A stretch of 62,233 nucleotides of DNA from JAMOBE01 sp039908285. Its GTDB lineage: Bacteria; Pseudomonadota; Alphaproteobacteria; Rhodospirillales; Rhodospirillaceae. Within the stretch, counting starts at the first letter, position 1. The number at the start of each line of letters is the position of its first letter. Shown here piece after piece: positions 53,159-62,147 of the stretch. The notes beneath the pieces were generated by a model. That model did not search any database. It was not told where the DNA came from and saw only the letters and a program-made list of their open reading frames with translations. The stretch is from positions 1 to 62,233 of the forward strand of contig JAMOBE010000012.1 of NCBI GenBank assembly GCA_039908285.1, in the 5' to 3' direction. The position numbers and the translations under genes are program-made.

Positions 53159-55262
53159 CATCAAACGCTTCATCGGCCGGTTCGTGGACGAGGCGCGGGA
53201 TCACCTGCGGCGGCTCGAGGAGGGGCTGTCGGCCCTCGCCGGCAATCCCTCGGACAAGGAGACCCTCAACGCCATCTTCCGCTCCGCCCACACCATCAAG
53301 GGCTCGTCGCGGATGATGAAGCTCACCGCCATCAACGAGACCACCCACAGGCTCGAGGACCTTCTTGGCGCCCTGCGCGACGGCTCCCTCGCCTATACGG
53401 AAGACCTGGGCAGCCTGTTGCGCCGGGGCATCGACGCCATCGCCGCCGACGTGGACCGGCTCGCCGGGGGTGGGGAGGTGGCGCCGACCGATCAGGCCCT
53501 GTGCGCCGACCTGGCCCGGGCGGTCAGTCAGGAGGTCAGGAGCACACCTGAAGAGCCCTCTCCCGATCTCCTCCCCCTTGAGGGAGAGAAAGAAAAGGGA
53601 AAGGAGTGGGGTAAAAGCGCCCTCAGATCGCCCGACACGGTGCGGGTGCGTCTCGACAAGCTGGACGAACTGATCAAGCTGATGGGCGAGGTGGTGTCGA
53701 GCCATGCCCGGATGCGACAGCGCCTTGTCGACATCCGCCGCATTGAGCGGAGCCGCCCGTTCGGGAACGCCCCCGCCGCCACCCACCTGCGCGACTTCGT
53801 GCGCGACTTCCGGGACGACGTGCAGTCCCAGGATCTGTTGATGGAGGAACTGCACGACAAGGCGCTGGTGATGCGGATGCTGCCGCTGTCCATCGTCTTC
53901 GACTCGGCCCCCCGCATGGTGCGCGACCTGGCGCGGGCGACCCGCCGCGAGGTCGCGTGCGTCACCAGCGGCATGGACATCGAACTGGATCGCCACCTGA
54001 TCGACCGGCTCGGCGATCCGGTAGTCCACCTCCTGCGCAACGCCGTGGACCACGGCATCGAGGATCCGGCGGAGCGACTGAAGGTCGGCAAGTCCCGGCA
54101 GGGCCACATCCGGCTCACGGCCCGCCAGGACGGTGGCGTGGTGGTCATCGAGGTGAGCGACGACGGCGCCGGCCTGCCCGTCGCCGCCATCCGCGACAAG
54201 GCGGTGCGCAAGGGACTGGTGACGGCCGAGCAGGCGGCGGCGCTGCCGGAGGCCGAGATGATCGACTTCATCTTCCTGCCGGGGTTCAGCACCACCGCCA
54301 TCATCACCGACGTGTCGGGGCGGGGGGTCGGCATGGACGTGGTCAGGCGCTGCGTCGTCGATGAGCTGCAAGGCTCCATCAAAGTTGAAACGCGGCCGGG
54401 GGCCGGCACCACCTTCTCGCTGCGCCTGCCGACGTCCCTCGCGGTGATGCGTGTTCTGATGGTGGAGGCGGGCGGACAGACCCTCGGCTTCACCGCCCAG
54501 CACGTGACCCAGCTCCTGCGGCTGCCCGCCGACCGGCTGCTGACGGTGGCGGAGCGTCAGGCCGTGGTGATCCACAACGAGTTCGTTCCCGTGGTGCCGC
54601 TGGCCGACCTGCTGGCGCTGCCGCCGGCCCAGAGAAGCGACGGGGACGACCTTTTGCTGGTGGTGGTGCGGCGGGCCAGCGAGAAGCTCGCTCTGCTGGT
54701 GGACGACCTGATCGACGAGCGGGACATGGTGATCAAGCCCCTGCCCGAACACCTGCGCCACATCACCACCGTGTCGGGGATGGTGATGACCGGCCGCAAC
54801 ACCCTGGTCAACGTGCTGCACGCCCCGATCCTCATCGACGCGGCGCGCCGGGCCCGCACCGGCGGACCACGTCCGGCCGACGCGGCGGCGCGGGACAAGC
54901 TCCGCATCCTGATCGTCGATGACTCCCTCAATACCCGCGAGATCGAGAAGGACGTGCTGGAAGCCCACGGCTACCAGGTGACCCTGGCCGAGGACGGCGT
55001 CGATGGACTGCTGAAGGCGAGGGGCGAGGCCTTCGACGCCATCCTGACGGACGTGGAGATGCCCAACATGGATGGCTTCACGCTGACGGCCTCGCTGCGC
55101 CAGGAGGAACGCTACCGCGACACGCCGATCATCATCATCACCTCGCGGGCCAGGGAGGAGGACAAGCGGCGCGGCGTCCAGGTCGGCGCCGATGCCTACA
55201 TCGTCAAGGGCGACTTCGACCAGAGCGGCCTGCTGGACACGTTGCGCGGCCTGCTGGGATGA
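53148..55262 (+). CDS. cheA: CheA-type histidine kinase with C-terminal receiver
   Basis: The 704-residue protein has an HPt domain (His48 in FRSAHTIKGSS), a short linker, dimerisation and ATPase domains (HLLRNAVDHGIEDP, DDGAGL, GRGVGMDVV), a CheW-like domain, and a receiver (ILIVDDS, ILTDVEMPNMDG, IVKGDFD). The start is GTG with GGGAGGGG upstream. There is no separate CheY-binding P2. The linker (residues about 134-157) is built from a sequence like the GC-rich palindromic element found between genes. Confidence 0.92.
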   Translation: MALDIKRFIGRFVDEARDHLRRLEEGLSALAGNPSDKETLNAIFRSAHTIKGSSRMMKLTAINETTHRLEDLLGALRDGSLAYTEDLGSLLRRGIDAIAADVDRLAGGGEVAPTDQALCADLARAVSQEVRSTPEEPSPDLLPLEGEKEKGKEWGKSALRSPDTVRVRLDKLDELIKLMGEVVSSHARMRQRLVDIRRIERSRPFGNAPAATHLRDFVRDFRDDVQSQDLLMEELHDKALVMRMLPLSIVFDSAPRMVRDLARATRREVACVTSGMDIELDRHLIDRLGDPVVHLLRNAVDHGIEDPAERLKVGKSRQGHIRLTARQDGGVVVIEVSDDGAGLPVAAIRDKAVRKGLVTAEQAAALPEAEMIDFIFLPGFSTTAIITDVSGRGVGMDVVRRCVVDELQGSIKVETRPGAGTTFSLRLPTSLAVMRVLMVEAGGQTLGFTAQHVTQLLRLPADRLLTVAERQAVVIHNEFVPVVPLADLLALPPAQRSDGDDLLLVVVRRASEKLALLVDDLIDERDMVIKPLPEHLRHITTVSGMVMTGRNTLVNVLHAPILIDAARRARTGGPRPADAAARDKLRILIVDDSLNTREIEKDVLEAHGYQVTLAEDGVDGLLKARGEAFDAILTDVEMPNMDGFTLTASLRQEERYRDTPIIIITSRAREEDKRRGVQVGADAYIVKGDFDQSGLLDTLRGLLG
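53549..53625 (+). repeat. Palindromic-element-like insertion in the cheA linker
   Basis: The stretch gaagagccctctcccgatct followed by cctcccccttgagggagag matches the CCCTCTCCCC hairpin arm of the intergenic element and encodes EEPSPDLLPLEGEKEKGKEW in frame. It lies between HPt and dimerisation domains, where extra residues are harmless. Confidence 0.5.
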
Positions 55263-55278
55263 TTTCCGGGCCGGTGTT

Positions 55279-55525
55279 ATGAAAAAAGGCGCAACACGGA
55301 TGAACACGGATATCCACGGATAAACACGGATTCATCGGTGTTTGATATGACATCTAATAATGAACGCACATGCTGTCAGTTTTATTTAAATAATATTTAA
55401 TATTATAAATATCGATTTGAGACGGAACAGCGTCATGATGACCCTGCATCCGTGTTTATCCGTGGATATCCGCGTTCATCCGTGTTGCGCCTTTTTTCTT
55501 AACGCCGGCACGCTGGTTATCGGTT
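55279..55525. repeat. ATCCGTG palindromic element with AT-rich core, copy 2
   Basis: Left arm 55280-55331 and right arm 55447-55492 carry the same AACACGGATGAACACGGATA units as copy 1, bounded by AAAAAAGGCGC and its inverse. The core (about 55345-55425) includes a run of taatatttaatattataaat that is unique in this GC-rich window. It directly follows cheA and fills the 316-base gap to the next gene. Confidence 0.8.
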
Positions 55526-55578
55526 AATGGTTATTATGCCTTGAGTCAACCATCAGGTTTGCGGGAGTCGCCTCCACC

Positions 55579-55836
55579 ATGAAGTACATCATCGCCAACT
55601 GGCCGGGGACGGAAGCGGTCTATCTGTTCGAGACCACCATCATGCACGCCCACTTTGCCCGCAGCCAGGGCATTCCGCGGGACCGGATCGTTGCCGCCGG
55701 GTTTGTCGGGGACTCTGCCGACGCCCCTCTGCGGTGTCACGGCCAGTCCACCAGTCTGGGCGTCACCAGCCGGGGGGAGGTGGACACGGAGATTCTGCGC
55801 CGCCGCCTTAAGGGCGACGGCGCCAGCGGTGGGTGA
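55579..55836 (+). CDS. Small hypothetical protein
   Basis: The 85-residue product (MKYIIANWPGTEAVYLFETT at the start) is compact and soluble. GGGAG lies about 12 bases before ATG. It ends three bases before the stop of the convergent gene. I do not recognise a family. Confidence 0.45.
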   Translation: MKYIIANWPGTEAVYLFETTIMHAHFARSQGIPRDRIVAAGFVGDSADAPLRCHGQSTSLGVTSRGEVDTEILRRRLKGDGASGG

Positions 55837-55839
55837 GGG

Positions 55840-56526
55840 TCAATCCGACAGAAGGCGTCCAGCCCCTCCGATGGCCATCGTCCCGATGCCACTGTTCAGG
55901 AGTCCCCGGGTGGTGCGCAGATTGCGGGCGTTGACCATGTTCTGTGTCTGCTCCCGGTCGGCGGCGAGTCGCTCCCGCTGATAGTTCAGACGCTGGGTCT
56001 CGGCCTGGGTGTCAAGCAGGTTCTGCTGATAGCGGTAATCGAGGGACCGGTTGATGTCCTCCAGACTGAGGTTGGTATCGAGCCGGTCGGTCGCCTCGTC
56101 CTGCGCCGAAGACTGGCGGAAACCGTTCAGCACCGCCGCCGCCGACCCGCCGCCCGAGCCGATGCCCATGGCCCCGAAGCGGGCGCGCTGAGACGCGAGA
56201 GTACGGCGCAGCAGGTCCTGGCGCTGCTGCTGCTTGGCGTTGAACTGCTCGTTGATCGCCTTGGTGCGGCTCTGCCCGTCCGCATAGGACTGAGCAAGCT
56301 GAAGATTGCGCTGTTGCTGCTGTTGCTGCTGCTGGGCCTCGGCCTGCTGGTAGGCCGCCTGCTGCTGCTGATAATGGTAGTACTCGGGCGGTGGTCCCTG
56401 CTGCGTCAGCGTGTTGGCGTCCGAAACGACGGAGGACAGCGCCGTCCCCGCTCCCGGCACCACCGCGTCCAGCACGTGACCTACTCCCCTTGAAACCACC
56501 TCGATAGCCTGACCGATCCCGCCCAT
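55840..56526 (-). CDS. Gln-rich coiled-coil hypothetical protein
   Basis: The 228-residue protein starts with a hydrophobic/Gly segment (IEVVSRGVGHVLDAVVPGAG), then a Gln-rich helix (QQQQAAYQQAEAQQQQQQQQ), then a long helical part with basic and Gln residues, and a Gly/Ala-rich end. GGAAGGA precedes ATG 56526. Proteins of this composition occur as internal virion or tail-associated proteins of podophages, but no other phage genes are near. No function can be assigned. Confidence 0.55.
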   Translation of the reverse strand: MGGIGQAIEVVSRGVGHVLDAVVPGAGTALSSVVSDANTLTQQGPPPEYYHYQQQQAAYQQAEAQQQQQQQQRNLQLAQSYADGQSRTKAINEQFNAKQQQRQDLLRRTLASQRARFGAMGIGSGGGSAAAVLNGFRQSSAQDEATDRLDTNLSLEDINRSLDYRYQQNLLDTQAETQRLNYQRERLAADREQTQNMVNARNLRTTRGLLNSGIGTMAIGGAGRLLSD

Positions 56527-56986
56527 CTTTGCCGTCCTTCCGTTCCTGTTTCCCCCGAAGGATCCCATGCCGTCCGGGAGGTCGCGAACACCCGCGAACG
56601 ATGTGAACATAACGTGATATTAGGACGAACGCAAGCAAAACATCTCTTCGTTCGTCGTGCGTCGTTCGTCGTGCGTCTTTCACTCCCATCGATTGACGGG
56701 TTAACCGGAGCGGCGAGTGTGGAAGAAAAGGTGTCACTCGAACACGCATGGTTGATGGAGGGCGATGACGGTATCATATGCAGACACGAGGCGAGTGTCT
56801 GAGCGCACATCTCAGAAAAGTCGGTCAATTATATACATAGTTAAAAGAAGAATGTCCTTTTCCTCTTTGGAGTATGGCGATGTTTGCTGCAGAACTTCTG
56901 TCATATCGCCGTTCACATAACGGTTCCTTTCCACGTTCCTTGATCAAGTTCCAGGTGAACCGATCGGGATGTAATGGGCAGCGTCA
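56527..56986. other. Intergenic region between divergent genes
   Basis: The 460 bases hold a 14-base tandem duplication (gttcgtcgtgcgtc at 56650-56663 and 56664-56677), an AT-rich stretch near 56825-56865 likely to contain a promoter for the gene at 56987, and no ORF with a convincing ribosome site. Confidence 0.5.
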
Positions 56987-58171
56987 ATGGGTTCAGGACT
57001 CCGCCTTGCGTGCCTCGGTCTGGTTGCGGCGGTCGTCGCCGGGGGGGCGGCCCGGGGGGCGTTGGCCACCCCTGGGGCCGACCCTGAACGCCGGCTCCAC
57101 GATGAAGTGATGCTGTTGCGCGAGGAACAGCAGGCCACGGGCCGGGGGACGCATCCCGAGTATCTGCCGCCGGCGGCGCTGTCGTCGGGCTGGTTCCCGC
57201 CGGTTCTGCGCACGGCGTCGCAGGTGGTCCCGACCGACGCCACGGCGCGGACCAGCCCCCGATCGGCGGCGCGGGAAGCGCGGGAGGAGGGGCTGCTACC
57301 GCCCGGCCGGATGGTGTTCGAGCCATCGGTGGAGTACGTCCGCTCCGACGTCAGCCGGGCGGACATGGTGGGCTTCACCGTTCTTCCCGGGGATGTGGTC
57401 GGTGCCGGCGCCATCGCCGAGGCCCGGCGCGAGGCGGTGCTGGCCTCGGCGGGGGCCAGACTCGGCCTCACCGATCGGCTGGAGGTGGAGACCCGGGTGC
57501 CCTACGTCTATCGCCACGACACCCTCACCAGCCGCCCCAGCGGCGGTGAAGGCGGCGCGGCGGAGGCCACCACCTCGACCACCGCCACCGGACGCGGCAT
57601 CGGCGACGTCGAGGTCTCGGGCCGCTACCGGATCAATGACGGCCGGAACGGCCACCCCCTGGTGATCGGCAGTCTGCGGGTGAAGTCGCCCACCGGCCGC
57701 GATCCCTTCGCCGTCTCCCACGAGCCGGTGACCCGGGTCGAGACGGACCTGCCGACCGGCACCGGCTTCTGGGCGCTCCAGCCTTCGCTGACGGTGGTCC
57801 TGCCCGGTGACCCGGTGACCATCCACGCCGGCCTGGGCTACACCTGGAATGTCGCCCGCGACATCGGCGGCGGCCGGGGGCATATCGATCCCGGGGACGT
57901 GGTGGGAATGACCCTGGGGGTCACCGTGTCGGCGGGTGAGGACGTCTCCTTCAGTCTCGGCTATGACCACGGCGTGGTGTTCGCCTCCACCCGGGACGGC
58001 CGCACCCTGTCCGGCTCGTCGCGGCTATCCATCGGCACGCTCACACTTGGTGGCTCGTACCGGCTGACGGAGCGCACCTCCGTCACCGTTTCGCTGGGGA
58101 TCGGCCTCAGCCGCGACGCGCCCAACCTGCGGATCCTGGTCAAGGTGCCCCTGGCGCTGAACGTCTGGTGA
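56987..58171 (+). CDS. Putative outer-membrane beta-barrel protein (Phenol_MetA_deg / transporter-like)
   Basis: The 394-residue protein has a signal peptide (LRLACLGLVAAVVAGGAARG), a short helical part (about 30-60), and a region of alternating strands ending in an aromatic residue (VKVPLALNVW), as in outer-membrane barrels. Strands such as RLEVETRVPYVYR and GLGYTWNVARDI fit the MetA-pathway porin-like family. A FapF-like helical lead-in is also thinkable. The start has no good ribosome site. It overlaps the convergent phosphatase gene by 32 bases. Confidence 0.6.
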   Translation: MGSGLRLACLGLVAAVVAGGAARGALATPGADPERRLHDEVMLLREEQQATGRGTHPEYLPPAALSSGWFPPVLRTASQVVPTDATARTSPRSAAREAREEGLLPPGRMVFEPSVEYVRSDVSRADMVGFTVLPGDVVGAGAIAEARREAVLASAGARLGLTDRLEVETRVPYVYRHDTLTSRPSGGEGGAAEATTSTTATGRGIGDVEVSGRYRINDGRNGHPLVIGSLRVKSPTGRDPFAVSHEPVTRVETDLPTGTGFWALQPSLTVVLPGDPVTIHAGLGYTWNVARDIGGGRGHIDPGDVVGMTLGVTVSAGEDVSFSLGYDHGVVFASTRDGRTLSGSSRLSIGTLTLGGSYRLTERTSVTVSLGIGLSRDAPNLRILVKVPLALNVW

Positions 58172-58829
58172 GCAGGAAACGATACAGGACCACCGTCACC
58201 GCGCCGACCACCACCCCGGAATAGAGGACATCGCTGAGGAAGTGGGCGCCCTGGATCACCCGCACCAGCCCCACCAGCAGCCCGAAGGCGACGGCGCCCA
58301 CCACCGCCCGCATGCGCCACCGCGGCGGCGCCATCAGGGCGAAGGCGAGGCTCCAGAACGCCAGCGCCGCATGGCCCGAGACGAACGAGCAGTTGCGATC
58401 GCACTGCCCGGCGATCATCAGCGGCGGCGTGAATATCTTGGAGCCGCCGAACTCGACGATCGTCGACGGCCGGGCGCGGCCCCAGTTGTCCTTGAACAGG
58501 GTGTTGACCAGCAGCCCAGGCCCGAGCAGCAGCGAGCCCACCAGGAACCCTCCCACCCGGTTGTCCACCCCAAGGATGCGCTCCCGCAGCAGCGCTCCGG
58601 CCAGCCACGCGAGACAGATGACCCCGACGATGCCGATGGCCAGCGGCGGCAGGGCGCGGCGGACGAACTCGAAAGGAGCGGCATAGCGCCAGAAGAACCC
58701 CTCGCCGGCCCGGTAGAACAGCCCACTGAAGGCCAGGTCAAGGCTGGGCACCATGGCAAAGGTCACCACCAGCGCCAGCACGAAGGCGCACGGCCGCTGG
58801 CGCAGGGACTGGATCAGGGCCTCGATCAC
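58140..58829 (-). CDS. PAP2-type lipid phosphatase
   Basis: The 229-residue membrane protein has about six hydrophobic segments and the three PAP2 motifs: KDNWGRARP, SFVSGHAA and RVIQGAHFLSDVL. It would remove phosphate from a lipid at the periplasmic face; lipid A 1- or 4'-phosphatases and undecaprenyl pyrophosphatases are the closest types. Its ATG overlaps the stop of the ArnT-like gene (ATGA), so the two are one operon. Confidence 0.88.
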   Translation of the reverse strand: MIEALIQSLRQRPCAFVLALVVTFAMVPSLDLAFSGLFYRAGEGFFWRYAAPFEFVRRALPPLAIGIVGVICLAWLAGALLRERILGVDNRVGGFLVGSLLLGPGLLVNTLFKDNWGRARPSTIVEFGGSKIFTPPLMIAGQCDRNCSFVSGHAALAFWSLAFALMAPPRWRMRAVVGAVAFGLLVGLVRVIQGAHFLSDVLYSGVVVGAVTVVLYRFLLTRRSAPGAP

Positions 58830-60340
58830 CGGCCGTACCCCTTGAAGCCTTCAAGGCGGAACACCCGGACCTCGCGCCCATACCCGGGATAGATCGGCAC
58901 CCGGATCACCGAGACCAGCTCGGATCTCGCGAAGGCGGCGACGATGGTGTCAGGATTTGATTCCTCGGTCACCAGCAGGAAGTTCTCGCCGACATGGCGG
59001 CCAAGGTCGGTGGTCAGGTCGAAATGATCGTGGAAACGGCCGGTGGTGTTCCACTTCACGGCATCGAAGGGGTGGGGCCGGACATAGTAGAGGAGCGGCG
59101 CCATCACCCGCCGCCGGTCGAACAGGAGCCGCGTGCCGGGATTGGCCTGCCACGTCCGGGCCACCTGTGCGCCGACGATGTCCCAGCCGCGCACCTTTTT
59201 CGTGGGATCGATGCGCCGCGCCAGATCGGGTCCGATCAGTCGGGTCAGGGTCTCGTACTCGGCGACGCCGACGGCCACCACCAGGTGCAGCGCCACCGAG
59301 GCCTTGATCAGTCCCCAGCGCCCCCGCCGGTCCGCCCACGCCACCACCAGCACCGTCGCCGCCACATAGGCCGGCGCCGCCCAGTTGGCATTGGCGCGGC
59401 TCAGCAGGCTCTCGGCCGTCATGAGACCCAGGATCGGCACGGAAAAGGCAAGCAGCAGCCGCGCCCGCTCGTCCTCGGCGGCGAGGCGGCGGGCCGTGGC
59501 CACCGTCCACGCCAGCACCACCAGCAGGAGCGGCCCGAACACCGCCGCCTGTGACCCCAGGAACTCCGCCATCTTGCCGGGATGGAGCGCGAGGCCACCA
59601 CCGCCACCCACTCCGCCAAGCTGGGCATTGTCCCGGGTGTGGGCGAAGGTGATGAAGCCATGCCCGGCATTCCACGCCAGATTGGGCGCCACCACCACCA
59701 GGGCCAGCAGCAGGGCCAGCCACACCTGCGGCCGGCGCAGCAAAGGGCGGCGCTCGGGCGACCAGGCCAGGTAGACCACCAGCGACAGGGGAAACAGGGC
59801 CATGGCGTACTTGGCGAGCAGGCCGACGCCGATGGCCACCCCCATCGCCGCCCACCATTTCCCGCCGCCGCCGTCCAGCGCCCGGGTCAGGGCGAAAAGG
59901 GCCAGAGCCCAGCACAGCAGCAGCAGCGGATCGACGCTGATGACCATGGACGACAGGGTCACCGCCGGCAGAGTCGCATAGACCACCGCCGACCAGAACC
60001 CCACCCGCGCGCCGTACAGCGTCCGCCCCACCAGGTAGATCGCCATGGCCGCGCCCATGTGGGCCAGCGGCGACCCCAGCCTGACGCAGGCCTCGCCATC
60101 GCCGCACAGGCCGGTGGTCAGGGCGATGACCCAGCCGATCAGCGGCGGCTTGGAAAAATACCCAAGCTCGAGCGAGCGCGACCAGACCCAGTACTGGGCC
60201 TCGTCGAACGACAGGGGGATGGGGTGCAGCACCATCACCCCCACCCGCCACGCCGTCAGCATCACCACCACCGCCAGCGCACCACGGGCGGAGTAAAGCG
60301 GATCAGGAGGGGACTCGGCGCTGGCAACCATCATCGGCAC
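58826..60340 (-). CDS. GT39/ArnT-like membrane glycosyltransferase
   Basis: The 504-residue protein has about ten or more membrane segments and the catalytic acidic pair in the first periplasmic loop (PLSFDEAQYW). That fits ArnT and related GT39/GT83 enzymes that move a sugar from an undecaprenyl carrier to lipid A or another acceptor. Coupling to a lipid phosphatase supports a role in lipid A or cell-envelope modification. The substrate sugar is unknown. Confidence 0.85.
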   Translation of the reverse strand: MPMMVASAESPPDPLYSARGALAVVVMLTAWRVGVMVLHPIPLSFDEAQYWVWSRSLELGYFSKPPLIGWVIALTTGLCGDGEACVRLGSPLAHMGAAMAIYLVGRTLYGARVGFWSAVVYATLPAVTLSSMVISVDPLLLLCWALALFALTRALDGGGGKWWAAMGVAIGVGLLAKYAMALFPLSLVVYLAWSPERRPLLRRPQVWLALLLALVVVAPNLAWNAGHGFITFAHTRDNAQLGGVGGGGGLALHPGKMAEFLGSQAAVFGPLLLVVLAWTVATARRLAAEDERARLLLAFSVPILGLMTAESLLSRANANWAAPAYVAATVLVVAWADRRGRWGLIKASVALHLVVAVGVAEYETLTRLIGPDLARRIDPTKKVRGWDIVGAQVARTWQANPGTRLLFDRRRVMAPLLYYVRPHPFDAVKWNTTGRFHDHFDLTTDLGRHVGENFLLVTEESNPDTIVAAFARSELVSVIRVPIYPGYGREVRVFRLEGFKGYGR

Positions 60341-60373
60341 GTATAATACGCCGCGGCGAAAGTCTGAAGCCTT

Positions 60374-60401
60374 TTGACGGGCGATGGAGCATTAGGATAC
60401 T
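60374..60401 (+). promoter_or_regulatory. Possible promoter of the peptidoglycan-binding protein gene
   Basis: TTGACG (60374-60379) and GATACT (60396-60401) are 16 bases apart in the spacer between divergent genes. The distance to the start codon (60531) leaves a leader of about 120 bases. Low confidence. Confidence 0.35.
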
Positions 60402-60530
60402 ATGCCGACTCGACACATATCATGCCGCACGATAGGAAAATGTGCTTGACCACGCAGTTCCCCGTGTGTTCCTATCAGCGTCAGCCGGGATGCCCATTCG
60501 GGGGCGCCCACCAACACCATGGAGAGGAAC

Positions 60531-62147
60531 ATGCTGTTCAATCGGAAAAGAATGGGATGGTTCGAGGACGACGGCAGCGGCGGCGCCCGTCTTGGAGCGA
60601 AATTCACGGACGACATGTCGCAAAGAATGAGCGAGGCAGGCATTGTCCAGAGAGAGCGCGATCGCTTCCCAGAAGATGAGTCCACGGGGCCGGCCTGGCG
60701 GAGGCTCCCCGAATTGGGGATGCCCGACAACCTCGACTGGTTCACGCTGTCCGACTCGGTGGGCGATGACAAGCCCAACGACCGCCAGGACGTCATCAAG
60801 ATCGAGTCCGTTCTCGCCAATGCCGGCGATCACGACATGGCGCGCACCGACGGCCCGACGGGCTACTTCGGTGGCAGTCTGCGGGATGGCATCGTCGCCT
60901 TCCAGAAACGCAACGGCCTCGAGCCGGACGGGGTGATCGATCCCGACGGCCCGACCATCTCCACCCTGCGGCGCGACATGGGGGAGATCTACAAGGAGCA
61001 CACGCCACCCACCCCGGATCAGGTGGAGGACCATCACCAGCGCCTGGCGCGCGGCGAGAAGGGCTCCATCGTCTTCGGCCCGCCGCCGGTGGACCTCCAT
61101 CCCATCGACGACCTGCCGGAGATCGACGCCGAGGACTTCGGCGCCAACACCCGCACCGTCCAGGTGCTGCGGCGCTATGGCCAGGACGGCGAGGTGCCGA
61201 AATTCACCGCCCTGGACATCGTCGACCGTGGCGCCCCGGCCATCGCCAAGGCCCGCGACATCGTCGCCCAGATGCGCGATTTCGACGAGCGTCGCGCCAA
61301 CGGCCTCGCCAGTGGAATCCTGTCCTACCTCCCCACCGACGAGCACCGCCGCGCCTTCCTCGGCGGCGCCCCGCCCAAACCCCTGCCTTTCGGGGTCAAG
61401 TCCATCGCCCCCGACAACCTCGCCGGCACCGCCGGCGACGATACCCTGGGCCAGGCGCCTACACAGGAGGAAAAGAAACCCCAGGAGTCCGAGCCCACCG
61501 CAGGCGACGAGTCGCAGAAGACGCAGGAGACCGGAACTCCGACCAATGACGAGTCGCAAAAGCCGCAGGAAACCGAGCAACAGACGGCGGAAACTCCAAC
61601 GACTCCTCCCGCTCCAACCGTTCCACAACCGCCTGCGGACGGCACTCCTAAGGGAGACACGGGCAACGGCGAAATGCAGAACCAGAAGACCTCAGACATT
61701 CCCCCATCGCCACCGGACTATCGCAAGGACAACGTAAGCCAGAAGGACTGGGACGCCTTCAAGGGCAGCCTCGACAAGGTTCCAGGTCTTTCGGACGCGC
61801 AAAAGTCCGCCTTGATGCACGTCTTCGCGGCAGAGGGCGGAGGTCGCAGCGATCCCAACAGTACCGCCAAGGGCGGGATTCTCGATGAAACCCTCGAACG
61901 CGCCAAGTCCAGTGGCAAGTTTCCCGACTTGGCCGCCGTGGAGAAAGCCAAGGACCTAACGCCAGACCAGATGGCGCAGGTCTACAAACACTATCTCGAC
62001 GATACCCTGCGCACCGTCGGCGGCAGTGACGCCCTCAATGATCTCGACCCAAAAACCGGCGCCGTCCTGGCCGACACTATGTTCCGCCACGGGAGGGGGG
62101 ACGGTGCACGCCTGAGAGTCCGTAAGGAAACGTCGATTATGTATTGA
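60531..62147 (+). pseudogene. Peptidoglycan-binding / GH108-like muramidase gene, apparently truncated by an IS
   Basis: The 538-residue product has a peptidoglycan-binding-like domain (about 75-150: VIKIESVLANAG and FQKRNGLEPDG), a long Gln/Glu/Pro-rich linker (about 300-395) and a GH108-like domain at the end (LMHVFAAEGGGRSDPN with the likely catalytic Glu). The family-like part stops at RHGRGDGARL, and the final residues RVRKETSIMY are unlike it; there a sequence resembling an IS end begins (62114). ATG 60531 with GGAGAGG upstream is chosen. The missing part would be the C-terminal half of the fold, so the protein may be inactive. Confidence 0.6.
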
